A stretch of DNA of 64,000 nucleotides, taken from positions 42,417 through 106,416 of the forward strand of contig JBBSFB010000008.1 in NCBI GenBank assembly GCA_038239145.1. The letters are read 5' to 3'. The notes beneath the pieces are model-generated. The model ran no database searches, was not told the origin of the DNA, and saw nothing but the letters and a program-made list of their open reading frames with translations. The translations under genes were made by a program, and so were the position numbers. Of this stretch, positions 40,389 to 49,480 are shown piece after piece. Within the stretch, counting starts at the first letter, position 1. Each line of letters starts with the position of its first letter. This DNA comes from PALSA-610 sp038239145. GTDB lineage: Bacteria > Actinomycetota > Acidimicrobiia > IMCC26256 > PALSA-610.

Positions 40389-42407
40389 TCACGCCGGTTC
40401 GGGGGGTTTGCCGGTGATCTTCTCGACGAGGTGCGCGGGGACGGCGTCGTAGTGCGACTGCGTGACGGTGAATCGGCCCCGGCCACCGGTCATCGAACGC
40501 AGGTCGATCGCGTACCGCAGCACCTCTGACGTCGGAACGTGCGCGGTGATCTCCACCTCGCCGCCCCCGAGTGATGCCGATCCCTGGATCCGCCCCCGCT
40601 TCGCGTTCAGGTCGCCCATGATGTCGCCCTGACTCACCTCGGGCACGATCACGACGAGCTCGCTGATCGGCTCGAGCAGCACCGGTCCCGCGTGCGCAAG
40701 TGCGTCGCGCAGACCCATCGCGGCCGCGGTCTTGAACGCCATCTCGGAACTGTCGACGGGGTGGTGTTTGCCATCGAAGCACGTGACCCGGACGTCGACG
40801 ACGGGGAAACCGAGCGCGCCGCCGTGCTCCTCGGTCTCGACCACGCCCTTTTCGACCGCAGGGATGAAGTTGCGGGGGATCACACCACCGACGATCGCGT
40901 CGACGAACTGTTCGCCCGCCCCGCGTTCCGTGGGTTCGACGCGGAGGGCCGCGACCGCGAACTGACCGTGCCCGCCACTCTGCTTCTTCAGTCGACCTTC
41001 GGCCTCGGCGGTACCGCTGATCGTCTCGCGGTACGCGACGTGCACGTCGTCCGTCTCGACCTCGACCCCGAACTTGCGGGCCAGCTTCTCGGTCGCGATC
41101 GACAGGTGGGTCTCGCCCATGCCCCGGAGCACAGTCTGATGCGTCTCCGCGTTGCGCTCGATGCGGAGGACCGGATCTTCCTCTTGGAGCCGGTGCAACG
41201 CGTTGGCGAGCTTGTCCTCGTCGGCTTTGCTCTTGGCGTGGATCGCCACTGCGAGCACGGGCTCGGGCGCGGGCAGCACGTCGACGAGCACGGAGGCGCC
41301 TTTGGCACAAAGCACGTCGCCGGTGGCGGTGTGGATGAGCTTGGCGACGGCGGCGATGTCGCCCGCCGGGACCTCGCTGACGGTGTCCTGTTCCTTGCCT
41401 CGCATCGAGAACAGCTGGTGCATGCGTTCGTCGGCTTTGGAACGCACGTTCGTCAACACGTCGTCGTGCCGCACCGTTCCCTGCAGCACTTTGAAGAGGT
41501 TCACGTGACCGACGTACGGATCGACGAACGTCTTGAACACGAGCGCGCCCGGTTGCTCCCCGTCGAGCCCGGGGGCGGGCGCCTCCTCGACGAGGAATTT
41601 CGCGAGACGATCGACGCCGACGAGCTTGGTGGCACTCCCGCAGAGCACGGGGAAGACGGTGGCCGATGCGACGCCGGCGGCGAGCGCGCGTGCGAGCTCG
41701 TCGATTCCGATCGTCTCGTCGCCGAGGTAGCGCTCCATCAGATCGTCGTCGCCGACGACGATGCCTTCGACGAGCGCATCGTGCACCGCGTGCTCCTCCG
41801 AGGCGAGCTCGTCGGGGACGGGTCCTTCGCTGCCCTTCGCCACTCCGGCTGCGTACGTGACCGCGACGTCGTTCAGGAGATCGATCACCCCCGTGAGGTT
41901 CACTTCTTCGCCGAGGGGGAGTTGCAGCGGCGCGACGCCCGCGCCGAACTTGGCCTTCAGCTCGTCGAGCGTACGCGCGAACGACGCGCGCTCGCGGTCG
42001 AGCTTGTTGACGAAGATCGCTCGCGGGAGACCCTGTTGCTCGGCGAGCTTCCACGCGATCTCGGTCTGCACCTCGACACCCTCGACCGCGGAGACGACGA
42101 ACAGCGCGAGATCGGCGGCCTGGATCGCGGCGGCGACGTCGCCGACGAAGTCGGCGTACCCGGGAGCGTCGAGGAGGTTCACCTTGTGCTCGTCGAGCTC
42201 GAACGGTGCGAGTGCGAGGGAGACGGAGATGGTGCGGCGCTGTTCCTCGGGGTCGAAGTCGCAGACGGTCGAGCCGTCCTCGACCCGCCCGAGGCGGACG
42301 ATCGCCCCCGCGTTGAAGAGCAGTGCTTCGGCCAGCGAGGTCTTCCCGGCGCCACCGTGGCCGACGAGGGCGACATTGCGGATGTTCTCGGTCGGAAACG
42401 TCTTCAC
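40389..42407 (-). CDS. EF-G2-like translational GTPase
   Basis: 672 residues. GTP loop GHGGAGKT at 16-23, G2 region EEQRRTISV, G3 D80-A-P-G-Y84, G4 NKLD at 134-137, then EF-G domains II-V (GHGQFAVAALRVEP, C-terminal GDLNAKRGRIQG). The G3 motif has Tyr where EF-G and other active translational GTPases have the catalytic His (DTPGH), and the RGITI sequence is changed. These mark the EF-G-like group (EF-G2) with weak or altered translocase function. GTG 42407 follows GGAGG (42418-42414 on the minus strand) by six bases. It interrupts the mycobacteria-like gene order. Confidence 0.9.
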   Translation of the reverse strand: MKTFPTENIRNVALVGHGGAGKTSLAEALLFNAGAIVRLGRVEDGSTVCDFDPEEQRRTISVSLALAPFELDEHKVNLLDAPGYADFVGDVAAAIQAADLALFVVSAVEGVEVQTEIAWKLAEQQGLPRAIFVNKLDRERASFARTLDELKAKFGAGVAPLQLPLGEEVNLTGVIDLLNDVAVTYAAGVAKGSEGPVPDELASEEHAVHDALVEGIVVGDDDLMERYLGDETIGIDELARALAAGVASATVFPVLCGSATKLVGVDRLAKFLVEEAPAPGLDGEQPGALVFKTFVDPYVGHVNLFKVLQGTVRHDDVLTNVRSKADERMHQLFSMRGKEQDTVSEVPAGDIAAVAKLIHTATGDVLCAKGASVLVDVLPAPEPVLAVAIHAKSKADEDKLANALHRLQEEDPVLRIERNAETHQTVLRGMGETHLSIATEKLARKFGVEVETDDVHVAYRETISGTAEAEGRLKKQSGGHGQFAVAALRVEPTERGAGEQFVDAIVGGVIPRNFIPAVEKGVVETEEHGGALGFPVVDVRVTCFDGKHHPVDSSEMAFKTAAAMGLRDALAHAGPVLLEPISELVVIVPEVSQGDIMGDLNAKRGRIQGSASLGGGEVEITAHVPTSEVLRYAIDLRSMTGGRGRFTVTQSHYDAVPAHLVEKITGKPPEPA

Positions 42408-42569
42408 CGATGACCTCCTCGGCGTGGCTCCCTGGTGAGGCGATTGTACGAACGCGCACCGATCAGCACCAGGGACGGGCAGGGTCGAGAAGCCCGGAGT
42501 GGCCGTGGGCGTTTGGTACCGTGTGCGGACTGCTCGCGAACGCGAGCGCGGCATTCCTGAGGAGCACGC

Positions 42570-43313
42570 ATGCTCGACCGGCGCTGGCGCAAGGGCGTCG
42601 AGCAGGGTCTCGGCCCCATCGGCGACGGCCTGCGCCGCCTCGGCATCACCGCCGACGCACTGACGGTCTTCGGCCTGGCGTGCTCGGTCGCCACCGCCGT
42701 GCTGATCGGTTCCGGGCACTTCATCTGGGCGGTCGTCGCCCTCACCGTGGCCGGCGTGAGCGACCTCCTCGACGGCTCGATCGCGCGCGGCAGCGGTCAG
42801 GCGAGCCCGCGCGGTGCCTTCTTCGACTCGGTCACCGACCGGGCTTCGGACGCGCTGTTGTTCGGTGGCGTCGCCTGGCACCTCGCGCACGACTCGGCGT
42901 ACCTGCCGATCCTCGCGTTTGCGGTCGCGGCCTGCTCGATGCTCATCTCCTACGAGCGAGCCCGGGCCGAGTCCCTCGGGCTCGACGCCCGCGGCGGCCT
43001 GATGGAACGGGCCGAGCGGTTCGTCCTGCTCGGCATCGCGTTGGCGTTCCCGGTGCTCGTCCCCATGCTCTGGCTGATGCTCGCACTGACCGGATTCACT
43101 GCGGTGCAACGGTTCGTGCACGTCTACCGCCTCGCCGCCCGTCCTCCGCAGGCTGTGCCAGTACATCCGCGCGGTGGCGATCACGACGCGAGCTCGCAGG
43201 GCACGACCGCTCCGGACACGACCGCCCTTCGTTCGTGGTGGGCGGCGCGTCGCGTCGAAGGCCAGCGCCCGCGTTCGCGTCCTCGCTCCGAACGGCGCGG
43301 CGCCCGGCCCTAG
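42570..43313 (+). CDS. pgsA: CDP-alcohol phosphatidyltransferase, likely phosphatidylinositol phosphate synthase
   Basis: 247 residues with about six transmembrane helices and a disordered basic tail. The CDP-alcohol transferase motif is complete: D68-G-x2-A-R73-x8-G82-x3-D86-x3-D90. Position directly before patA and pimA, as in mycobacteria, makes phosphatidylinositol-phosphate synthase the likely role: it joins CDP-diacylglycerol and inositol phosphate. ATG 42570 follows GAGGAG. A TACCGT -10 candidate at 42517-42522 and a GCTCGCG-AA-CGCGAGC palindrome at 42532-42547 lie in the leader. Confidence 0.88.
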   Translation: MLDRRWRKGVEQGLGPIGDGLRRLGITADALTVFGLACSVATAVLIGSGHFIWAVVALTVAGVSDLLDGSIARGSGQASPRGAFFDSVTDRASDALLFGGVAWHLAHDSAYLPILAFAVAACSMLISYERARAESLGLDARGGLMERAERFVLLGIALAFPVLVPMLWLMLALTGFTAVQRFVHVYRLAARPPQAVPVHPRGGDHDASSQGTTAPDTTALRSWWAARRVEGQRPRSRPRSERRGARP

Positions 43314-43320
43314 CGCCTCC

Positions 43321-44202
43321 GTGCCCGGGATACGAGATCAGTTGACGACGTACGCGTACCGCGGCGCGGCTCGCGTCGCCCAACTCGTGCCGACACCGTG
43401 GGTACCCGGTCTGGGCCGGGTCGCGGGCCGGGTCGGCGGCTGGCCGCAGACCGGGAACCGCAAGATGTGTGCCCGGCATCAGCGGCGTGTCACCGGAACG
43501 ACGGATCCGGGCGCGGTCGACACCGTCTTCGAGTGGTACGGCCGGTACTGGCTCGAGATCTTCCGGCTCCCGGCGGAGGTGAAGCACGGCGCGGTCGTGC
43601 CCAACTTCACCATCGAGGGGTTCGAGCACGTCATCGACGGGCTCGCCGCGGGCAAGGGTGTCGTGCTCGCGTTGCCGCATCTCGGCGGATGGGAATGGGC
43701 GGCCGCCTGGATGGCGGCGCAGGGTCACCGCATGTTGGCGGTCGTGGAGCCGCTGCAGCCGCCGGAGCTCCTCGAGTGGTTCGCTCGCCAGCGCGAGGCC
43801 ATCGGTCTCGAGGTGGTGCCGATCGGACCCGACGTCTCCCGCATCGTCCTGCGGGCCCTGCGCGACAACCGCATCGTCTGCCTCCTGAGTGATCGCGACC
43901 TGAGCGGCGACGGAGTCGAGGTCGAGTTCTTCGGTGAACGCACGACGCTCCCGGCCGGGCCTGCGACGCTCGCCCTGCGCACGGGGGCAGTGTTGTTGCC
44001 GGTCGCGGTGTACTTCGAGCCGGGGCGCGGCCATCACGGTGTGGTGCACCCTCCGCTGCCGGTCGAGCGGGGTGGTCGCGGGCTGCGCGACGACATCTCC
44101 CGGATCACACAGAGCGTCGCGGACGAGTTCGAAGGGTTGATCCGCGCCGCGCCCCAGCAGTGGCATCTGCTGCAGGCCAACTGGCCGAGCGACCGTGAGT
44201 AG
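43321..44202 (+). CDS. patA: Lysophospholipid-acyltransferase family protein, likely PIM acyltransferase PatA
   Basis: 293 residues, HtrB/LpxL-like fold. The catalytic H-x4-E motif is H120-L-G-G-W-E125; PGPAT-like segments (TLPAGPATLALRTGAVLLPV) follow. PatA acylates the mannose of PIM in mycobacteria. Placed between pgsA and pimA, eight bases after pgsA, so it belongs to one unit. GTG 43321 was chosen; a longer open frame upstream overlaps pgsA. Substrate is inferred from context. Confidence 0.85.
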   Translation: MPGIRDQLTTYAYRGAARVAQLVPTPWVPGLGRVAGRVGGWPQTGNRKMCARHQRRVTGTTDPGAVDTVFEWYGRYWLEIFRLPAEVKHGAVVPNFTIEGFEHVIDGLAAGKGVVLALPHLGGWEWAAAWMAAQGHRMLAVVEPLQPPELLEWFARQREAIGLEVVPIGPDVSRIVLRALRDNRIVCLLSDRDLSGDGVEVEFFGERTTLPAGPATLALRTGAVLLPVAVYFEPGRGHHGVVHPPLPVERGGRGLRDDISRITQSVADEFEGLIRAAPQQWHLLQANWPSDRE

Positions 44203-44217
44203 GAGAGCCTGGCGGCG

Positions 44218-45291
44218 ATGAAGGTCGCGATGATCTGTCCGTACTCGATGTCGCGTCCCGGTGGCGTACAGGGTCAGGTGCTCGGACTCGCGCGCGAGTT
44301 GCGCCAACTCGACGTCGACGTGCGCATCGTCGCTCCGTGCGACGGTCCGCCGCCCGACGCGACGATTGTGAGCGTCGGCCCGACCGTCGAGTGGGAGTCG
44401 AACGGATCGATCGCACCGATCTCACCGGGACGCGCGACCGCGCGCCGTACGGCCGAAGCGCTGCGCACGTTGGAGCCCGACGTCGTGCATCTCCACGAAC
44501 CGATCGTCCCCGGTCCGACCGTGAGCGCGTTGATCGGCTTCAACGGCCCGATGGTCGGCACGTTCCACGCGGCGGGGGAGGTGCCGTACCAATGGCTCCG
44601 GCCCGCGCTGCGATCGCTCATGATGCGCCTGACGTTCCGGGTCGCGGTCTCGGAGTCGGCACGCGAGACGGCGGAGGGCAACTGGACCGGCGCGCAGTAC
44701 CACGTGCTGTGGAACGGGATCGAGATTGAGCGGATCGCGTCGACGGAACCCGCGCCCGCGCCGCTCCCGACCGTGGTGTTCATCGGGCGTCACGAACCTC
44801 GCAAGGGCCTCGAGGTGCTCCTCGACGCGTGGACGGGAATCGATCGCGACGCGCGACTCCAGGTGGTGGGGGTAGGCCCGCAGACCGAGGAATTACGGCG
44901 TACGGCAACGGGTGACGTCGAGTGGTTCGGAACCGTGACCGACGCGACCCGCAACGCGCTGCTCCGGGGCGCGACGGTGTTCTGCGCGCCGTCACTGCGG
45001 GGCGAGTCCTTCGGCGTGGTGTTGCTCGAGGCGATGGCGGCGGGATCGGCGATCGTCGCCTCGGCGATCGAGGGCTATCAAAACGTCGCCCGGCCCGACC
45101 AGGACGCGCTGCTCGTTCCGCCCGGCGATGCCAACGCGCTCCGTCACACGCTCCGGCGCCTCCTCGACGACCAGGCACTGCGTTCCCGGCTCGTCGCTTC
45201 GGGCCACGAACGGGCCGAGCAATTCTCGATGCGCCGCCTGGCCGAGCGCTACCTGGAGCTCTACGCCCGCGCCCTCGTCCCCGCCGGCTGA
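44218..45291 (+). CDS. pimA: PimA-like phosphatidylinositol alpha-mannosyltransferase (GT4)
   Basis: 357 residues. MKVAMICPYSMSRPGGVQGQVLGLA matches the GT4 acceptor-side start of PimA, and GRHEPRKGLEVLLDA plus CAPSLRGESFGVVLLEAMAAG give the GDP-mannose side with the E-x7-E motif. It would add the first mannose to phosphatidylinositol at the cytoplasmic face. AGGAG precedes the ATG. Followed by a 10-base direct repeat (CGGTCCAAGC-like, 45296-45325). Confidence 0.9.
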   Translation: MKVAMICPYSMSRPGGVQGQVLGLARELRQLDVDVRIVAPCDGPPPDATIVSVGPTVEWESNGSIAPISPGRATARRTAEALRTLEPDVVHLHEPIVPGPTVSALIGFNGPMVGTFHAAGEVPYQWLRPALRSLMMRLTFRVAVSESARETAEGNWTGAQYHVLWNGIEIERIASTEPAPAPLPTVVFIGRHEPRKGLEVLLDAWTGIDRDARLQVVGVGPQTEELRRTATGDVEWFGTVTDATRNALLRGATVFCAPSLRGESFGVVLLEAMAAGSAIVASAIEGYQNVARPDQDALLVPPGDANALRHTLRRLLDDQALRSRLVASGHERAEQFSMRRLAERYLELYARALVPAG

Positions 45292-45343
45292 CTCGGTCCA
45301 AGCCGGTCCGAGCCGGGTGACCGCCTTCGGTGCGGCCGCTCCG

Positions 45344-45349
45344 TACAAT
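45344..45349 (+). promoter_or_regulatory. -10 element before lemA
   Basis: TACAAT, five of six consensus, 29 bases before GTG 45379. The gene has a good GGGAGG ribosome-binding site, so this transcript would carry a short leader. Confidence 0.45.
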
Positions 45350-45378
45350 GACCCTCTACCCCTCTGGGAGGTCTTCCG

Positions 45379-45936
45379 GTGGCAATAGTCATCATCATCC
45401 TGGTCGTCATCGTCGTGGCGATCCTGTTCTTCGTCTTCGCCTTCAACGGCGCCGTCCGCCTGCGCAACCGCGTCGACTCGGCGTGGTCACAGATCAGCGT
45501 GCAGCTGCAGCGCCGCCACGATCTCATCCCGAACCTGGTCGAGACGGTCAAGGGCTACGCCGCGCACGAGAGCGGCACCCTCGAAGCCGTCACCGCGGCC
45601 CGTACCAATGCCGTCGCCGCGCAAAAGGCCGGACCCGAGCAGCAGGCCCAGGCCGAGAACGCGCTGACCGGAACGCTGCGCCAGTTGTTTGCGTTGTCGG
45701 AGAGCTACCCCGACCTGAAGGCGAACCAGAACTTCCTCAGCCTGCAGGAGGAGTTGACCTCGACCGAGGACCGCATTTCCTACGCGCGGCAGTTTTACAA
45801 CGACAGCGTGCAGAAGTACAACACCAAGATCCAGACCTTCCCGACCGTCATCGTGGCCGGGATGTTCAACTTCTCCAAGCGCGAGTTCTTCGAGGCGGAG
45901 CAGGGTTCGGCCGAGGTGCCCAAGGTCCAGTTCTGA
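45379..45936 (+). CDS. lemA: LemA-family membrane protein
   Basis: 185 residues: one N-terminal transmembrane helix (2-24) and a helical LemA domain (RLRNRVDSAWSQISVQLQRRHDLIPNLVETVKGYA, ARQFYNDSVQKYNTKIQTFP). LemA proteins are commonly next to HtpX-like proteases, as here, and are thought to act at the cell envelope, but no activity is established. GGGAGG lies ten bases before the GTG. The stop codon is in a 12-bp repeat. Confidence 0.93.
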   Translation: MAIVIIILVVIVVAILFFVFAFNGAVRLRNRVDSAWSQISVQLQRRHDLIPNLVETVKGYAAHESGTLEAVTAARTNAVAAQKAGPEQQAQAENALTGTLRQLFALSESYPDLKANQNFLSLQEELTSTEDRISYARQFYNDSVQKYNTKIQTFPTVIVAGMFNFSKREFFEAEQGSAEVPKVQF

Positions 45937-45976
45937 TCACAGTTCTGACCCCGGTTCTGACGGTGGTTCCGCGCTG
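45929..45976 (+). repeat. 12-bp tandem repeat across the lemA stop codon
   Basis: Units 45929-45940, 45941-45952, 45953-45964 and a weaker 45965-45976 share A/G-GTTCTGA with four variable bases. The lemA stop TGA is in the first. Confidence 0.85.
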
Positions 45977-46013
45977 AGGCGATACGTCTCGGCAACTTGT
46001 CTCGAGGCGATTG

Positions 46014-46922
46014 GTGTACGAACAGATCTCTGCGAACAAGCGCAAGACGGTCCTGCTCATCTTCTTGTTCGTGCTGCTGCTCTCGGCGGTCGGGCTCGCG
46101 GTCGACTTCTTCCTGCGCGGCGGCGTGGTCGGCCTGATCATCGTCGCGATCATCGTGGGCGCGTCGTCGTTCTTCTCGTACTTCAACAGCGACAAGGTCG
46201 CGTTGAAGATGGCACACGCGGTTCCCGCTGACCCGCAGCAGTACGCGCGCTTCCACAACCTTGTCGAGGGGCTGTGCATCGCGAGCGGCCTCCCGAAGCC
46301 GCGGCTCTATATCGTCGACGACCCGGCCCCGAACGCGTTCTCGACCGGCCGCAACCCGAAGCACGCGGCGGTCGCGGTCACCACCGGGCTCCTCGACACG
46401 ATGAACCGCGTCGAGCTCGAAGGCGTACTGGCCCACGAGCTGAGTCACATCCGCAACTACGACGTGCTCGTGATGACGCTCGCGGTCACGATGGTCGGGA
46501 TCATTGCGCTGATCTCCGACTACTTCTTGAGGATCATGTTCTGGACGGGTGGGCGGGCCGGTCGCGACAACGAGAACAGCAACAACCCGCTCGGCATCGT
46601 GTTCGCAGTCCTGGGCTTCGTGCTGTTGATCTTCGCCCCGATCATCGCCGCGCTCATGCAGATGGCCGTGAGCCGCAATCGGGAGTATCTCGCCGACGCG
46701 TCGGGCGTGCAGCTCACGCGGTATCCACCCGGTCTCATCTCCGCGCTCGAGAAGCTGAAGGGCGACCACACGGTCACGCACTTCGCGTCGAAGGCGACCG
46801 CGCACCTCTGGATCGAGGAGCCCCTCGACAAGAAGTCGAACAAGGGTGACACCAAGTGGAACCACCTGTTTGACACGCACCCGCCGCTCGACGACCGGAT
46901 CCACGCGCTCGAGCAGATGTGA
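46014..46922 (+). CDS. htpX: HtpX-family membrane zinc metalloprotease
   Basis: 302 residues from GTG 46014 (TTG 46011 is possible; GAGG at 46004-46007 favours GTG). Two N-terminal helices, the HEXXH site H141-E-L-S-H, a second membrane pair and the downstream NREYLADASGV zinc-ligand Glu. HtpX degrades damaged membrane proteins and is often linked with lemA. It does not carry the HtpX-typical C-terminal helix beyond THPPLDDRIHALEQM, which is a normal end. Confidence 0.93.
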   Translation: MYEQISANKRKTVLLIFLFVLLLSAVGLAVDFFLRGGVVGLIIVAIIVGASSFFSYFNSDKVALKMAHAVPADPQQYARFHNLVEGLCIASGLPKPRLYIVDDPAPNAFSTGRNPKHAAVAVTTGLLDTMNRVELEGVLAHELSHIRNYDVLVMTLAVTMVGIIALISDYFLRIMFWTGGRAGRDNENSNNPLGIVFAVLGFVLLIFAPIIAALMQMAVSRNREYLADASGVQLTRYPPGLISALEKLKGDHTVTHFASKATAHLWIEEPLDKKSNKGDTKWNHLFDTHPPLDDRIHALEQM

Positions 46923-46937
46923 CGCGAAGCTAGAACC

Positions 46938-47945
46938 ATGCGTGTTCTCTCCAAGACCTCCGCCGCGCTCGTAGGCACCCTCGCGGTCGTCCTCGTGTTC
47001 GCGGGCTGCGGTCGTAGCGGCAAGGCGGCCGCCGCCGCGAAGGCCAAAGCGCAAGCAGCGCCGGTCGCGCCGCTCACCGGGCTGCCCGACCCCACCGGCG
47101 CGTCGTTGAAACGGTGTGCGATCACGGTGAAGATCGACAACACCAAGGCCGGTCATCCGAAGTACGGCGTCGAGCAGGCCGACGTCGTATACGAAGAGGT
47201 CGTCGAGGGTGGGATCACCCGGCTCGCGGCCATCTTCAACTCCCACGATCCCGATCGGGTCGGTCCCGTCCGGTCGGTGCGCAAGACCGACCAGAGCCTC
47301 GTGTGGCCGATCCGCGGGATCTTCGCCTACTCCGGCGGCGCGCCGCACGCGATCGCGTCGATCAACACCGCGCCCGTCGTGCAGCTCGACGAGACCCGCT
47401 CCGGTCCGTTGATGTTCCGTGACCATTCGCGCCGGGCGCCGTGGAACCTGTACGCCCGCGTCAACTTCATGTACAGCAAGTGCGGACCTCTCGTACCGCC
47501 GCCGGCGCTGTTCACCTATCGCCCGGCCGCCGCCGCGGTGACAGGGACGGTGACGTCGTCGCTGCGAGTCGGTTTCCTCAACGGCTTCGCGATCACCTGG
47601 GACTGGGACGCCGCCAGCGCGTCCTGGAAGCGATCGATCTTCGGGAGCCCGGAAGACGTCGCGTCGGGCGTGCAGTTCGCGCCGAAGAACGTCGTGGTGA
47701 TGTTCGTCCCCTACGTGGGCGGCGACCCGCGGCACGGGAACGAGGGTGCCGAAGCCGAGATCACCGGCCACGGCACCGCGGTGGTCTTCACCGCGGGCAA
47801 GGAGGTCCTCGGCTCGTGGTCGCGGCCCGACAAGGCCCACCCCGCGCAGCTGCTCGACGGCACCGGGAACTCGATGGCGCTGACACCCGGCCAGACCTGG
47901 GTCGAGCTGGCCGATACCGGCTACTCGCTCACGAAAACTCCATAG
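46938..47945 (+). CDS. DUF3048 lipoprotein
   Basis: 335 residues. Signal peptide with lipobox VFAGC (Cys24), then an Ala/Lys-rich linker and the DUF3048 fold (PLTGLPDPTGASLKRCAITVKIDN, EQADVVYEEVVEGGITRLAAIFNSHDPDRVGPVRSVRKTD, MFRDHSRRAPWNLYA). This family (YerB type) is of unknown function and is attached to the outer face of the membrane after LspA processing. No ribosome-binding site is clear. Confidence 0.88.
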   Translation: MRVLSKTSAALVGTLAVVLVFAGCGRSGKAAAAAKAKAQAAPVAPLTGLPDPTGASLKRCAITVKIDNTKAGHPKYGVEQADVVYEEVVEGGITRLAAIFNSHDPDRVGPVRSVRKTDQSLVWPIRGIFAYSGGAPHAIASINTAPVVQLDETRSGPLMFRDHSRRAPWNLYARVNFMYSKCGPLVPPPALFTYRPAAAAVTGTVTSSLRVGFLNGFAITWDWDAASASWKRSIFGSPEDVASGVQFAPKNVVVMFVPYVGGDPRHGNEGAEAEITGHGTAVVFTAGKEVLGSWSRPDKAHPAQLLDGTGNSMALTPGQTWVELADTGYSLTKTP

Positions 47946-47967
47946 CCGGGCCCGCGACCCGAGGTTC

Positions 47968-47973
47968 TAGACT
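47968..47973 (+). promoter_or_regulatory. -10 element of pdxS (leaderless)
   Basis: TAGACT, seven bases before ATG 47981, no ribosome-binding site. Confidence 0.5.
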
Positions 47974-47980
47974 CGGTTTC

Positions 47981-48883
47981 ATGGCAAACGAGACCCCAGC
48001 AGGCGAACGCATCACCGGCACCGCCCGGGTCAAACGCGGTCTCGCCGAGATGCTGCGGGGCGGCGTCATCATGGACGTCGTCGACGCCGAGCAGGCGAAG
48101 GTCGCCGAGGACGCAGGCGCGGTCGCGGTGATGGCGCTCGAACGCGTCCCCTCCGACATCCGGCGCGACGGCGGCGTCGCCCGCATGAGCGACCCGTCGA
48201 TGATCGAAGGCATTCAGAAGGCTGTCACCGTGCCGGTGATGGCGAAGTGCCGGATCGGCCACTTCGCCGAGGCCCAGGTGCTGCAGGCCCTCGGGGTCGA
48301 CTACGTCGACGAGTCCGAGGTGCTGACCCCGGCCGACGAGGCGAACCACGTCGACAAGTGGCAGTTCACGGTTCCCTTCGTCTGCGGCGCGACGAACCTC
48401 GGCGAAGCGCTCCGGCGCATCGGCGAGGGCGCGTGTCTGATCCGCAGCAAGGGCGAGGCGGGCACCGGCAACATCGTGGAGGCGGTCCGCCACCTCCGTT
48501 CGATCCTCGGCGACATAGGCCGGATCAAGGCCGGCCCGCCCGAGGAGCGCTACGCGTGGGCGAAGGAGCTGCGGGCGCCGGTCGAGCTCGTCGAAGAGCT
48601 CGCGGTACGTGGTGAGCTTCCGGTCCCGTTGTTCTGCGCGGGCGGCATCGCAACGCCGGCCGACGCCGCGCTCGTGATGCAGCTGGGTGCGCAGTCAGTG
48701 TTCGTCGGCAGCGGAATCTTCAAGTCGAGCGACCCTTCGAAGCGCGCTCGGGCGATCGTCGAGGCCACCACCCACTACGAGGACGCCGACATCGTCGCCA
48801 AGGTCTCGCGCGGGCTCGGCGAGGCGATGCGCGGCGAGGAGATCGGCACGCTCGACGTGAAGCTGGCCGAGCGAGGCTGGTGA
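47981..48883 (+). CDS. pdxS: Pyridoxal 5'-phosphate synthase subunit PdxS
   Basis: 300 residues, TIM barrel. Conserved GVIMDVVDAEQAKVAEDAGAVAVMALERVPSDIR, the active-site Lys in MAKCRIGHFAE, LIRSKGEAGTGN and FVGSGIFKSSDP. PdxS condenses ribose 5-phosphate, glyceraldehyde 3-phosphate and ammonia from PdxT. pdxT follows after 24 bases. Together with the PLP protein YggS this covers B6 supply. Confidence 0.97.
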   Translation: MANETPAGERITGTARVKRGLAEMLRGGVIMDVVDAEQAKVAEDAGAVAVMALERVPSDIRRDGGVARMSDPSMIEGIQKAVTVPVMAKCRIGHFAEAQVLQALGVDYVDESEVLTPADEANHVDKWQFTVPFVCGATNLGEALRRIGEGACLIRSKGEAGTGNIVEAVRHLRSILGDIGRIKAGPPEERYAWAKELRAPVELVEELAVRGELPVPLFCAGGIATPADAALVMQLGAQSVFVGSGIFKSSDPSKRARAIVEATTHYEDADIVAKVSRGLGEAMRGEEIGTLDVKLAERGW

Positions 48884-48907
48884 GCGCCGTGATGCGGAGG
48901 CCGCCAG

Positions 48908-49480
48908 GTGAAGATCGGGGTCCTCGCGCTGCAAGGCGCGTTCCGCGAACACGCTGAAGCACTCCACGCACTCGGCGCCGACGCGGTGCTCGTCAAACGA
49001 CCCGAGCACCTCGCCGGTGTCGACGCGATCGTCATGCCCGGCGGGGAGTCGACCACGATCGACAAGCTGCTCGACTCCTCGGAGCTGCGCGAACCGTTGC
49101 ACGCGCGCCTGGTCGATGGGTTACCCACGTTCGCCACGTGCGCGGGCCTGATCGTGTGCGCGACCGAGGTCGTCGACGGCCGCGCCGATCAGCAACCGCT
49201 GGCCGTGCTCGACGTCACCGTGCGTCGGAACGGTTACGGCCGCCAGCGGGAGTCGTTCGAGACGCCACTCGCCGTACGCGGTCTCGCCGACGGCGACTTC
49301 CCCGGCGTGTTCATCCGCGCGCCGGTGGTCGAGCGGGTCGGCACCGACGTCGAGGTCCTCGCCGAGTGCGATGGTGTACCCGTGTTGGGACGCGCGCACG
49401 GCATCTGGTTCGCAACGTTCCATCCTGAGCTCTCCGGCGATCTCCGTCTCCACCAACTCTTCGTGAATGAGGTGTCCTGA
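48908..49480 (+). CDS. pdxT: PLP synthase glutaminase subunit PdxT
   Basis: 190 residues, class I glutamine amidotransferase. Catalytic triad C78 (FATCAGLIV), H172 and E174 (FHPEL), plus the GGEST oxyanion strand at 45-49. It supplies ammonia to PdxS. GTG 48908 follows GGAGG by eight bases. The last base is shared with the first base of yebC. Confidence 0.96.
   Translation: MKIGVLALQGAFREHAEALHALGADAVLVKRPEHLAGVDAIVMPGGESTTIDKLLDSSELREPLHARLVDGLPTFATCAGLIVCATEVVDGRADQQPLAVLDVTVRRNGYGRQRESFETPLAVRGLADGDFPGVFIRAPVVERVGTDVEVLAECDGVPVLGRAHGIWFATFHPELSGDLRLHQLFVNEVS

Noticed and set aside
42408..43184. N-terminal extension of EF-G2 on the minus strand
   Set aside because: It is antisense to pgsA, while GTG 42407 has GGAGG at ideal spacing and the normal GTPase start.
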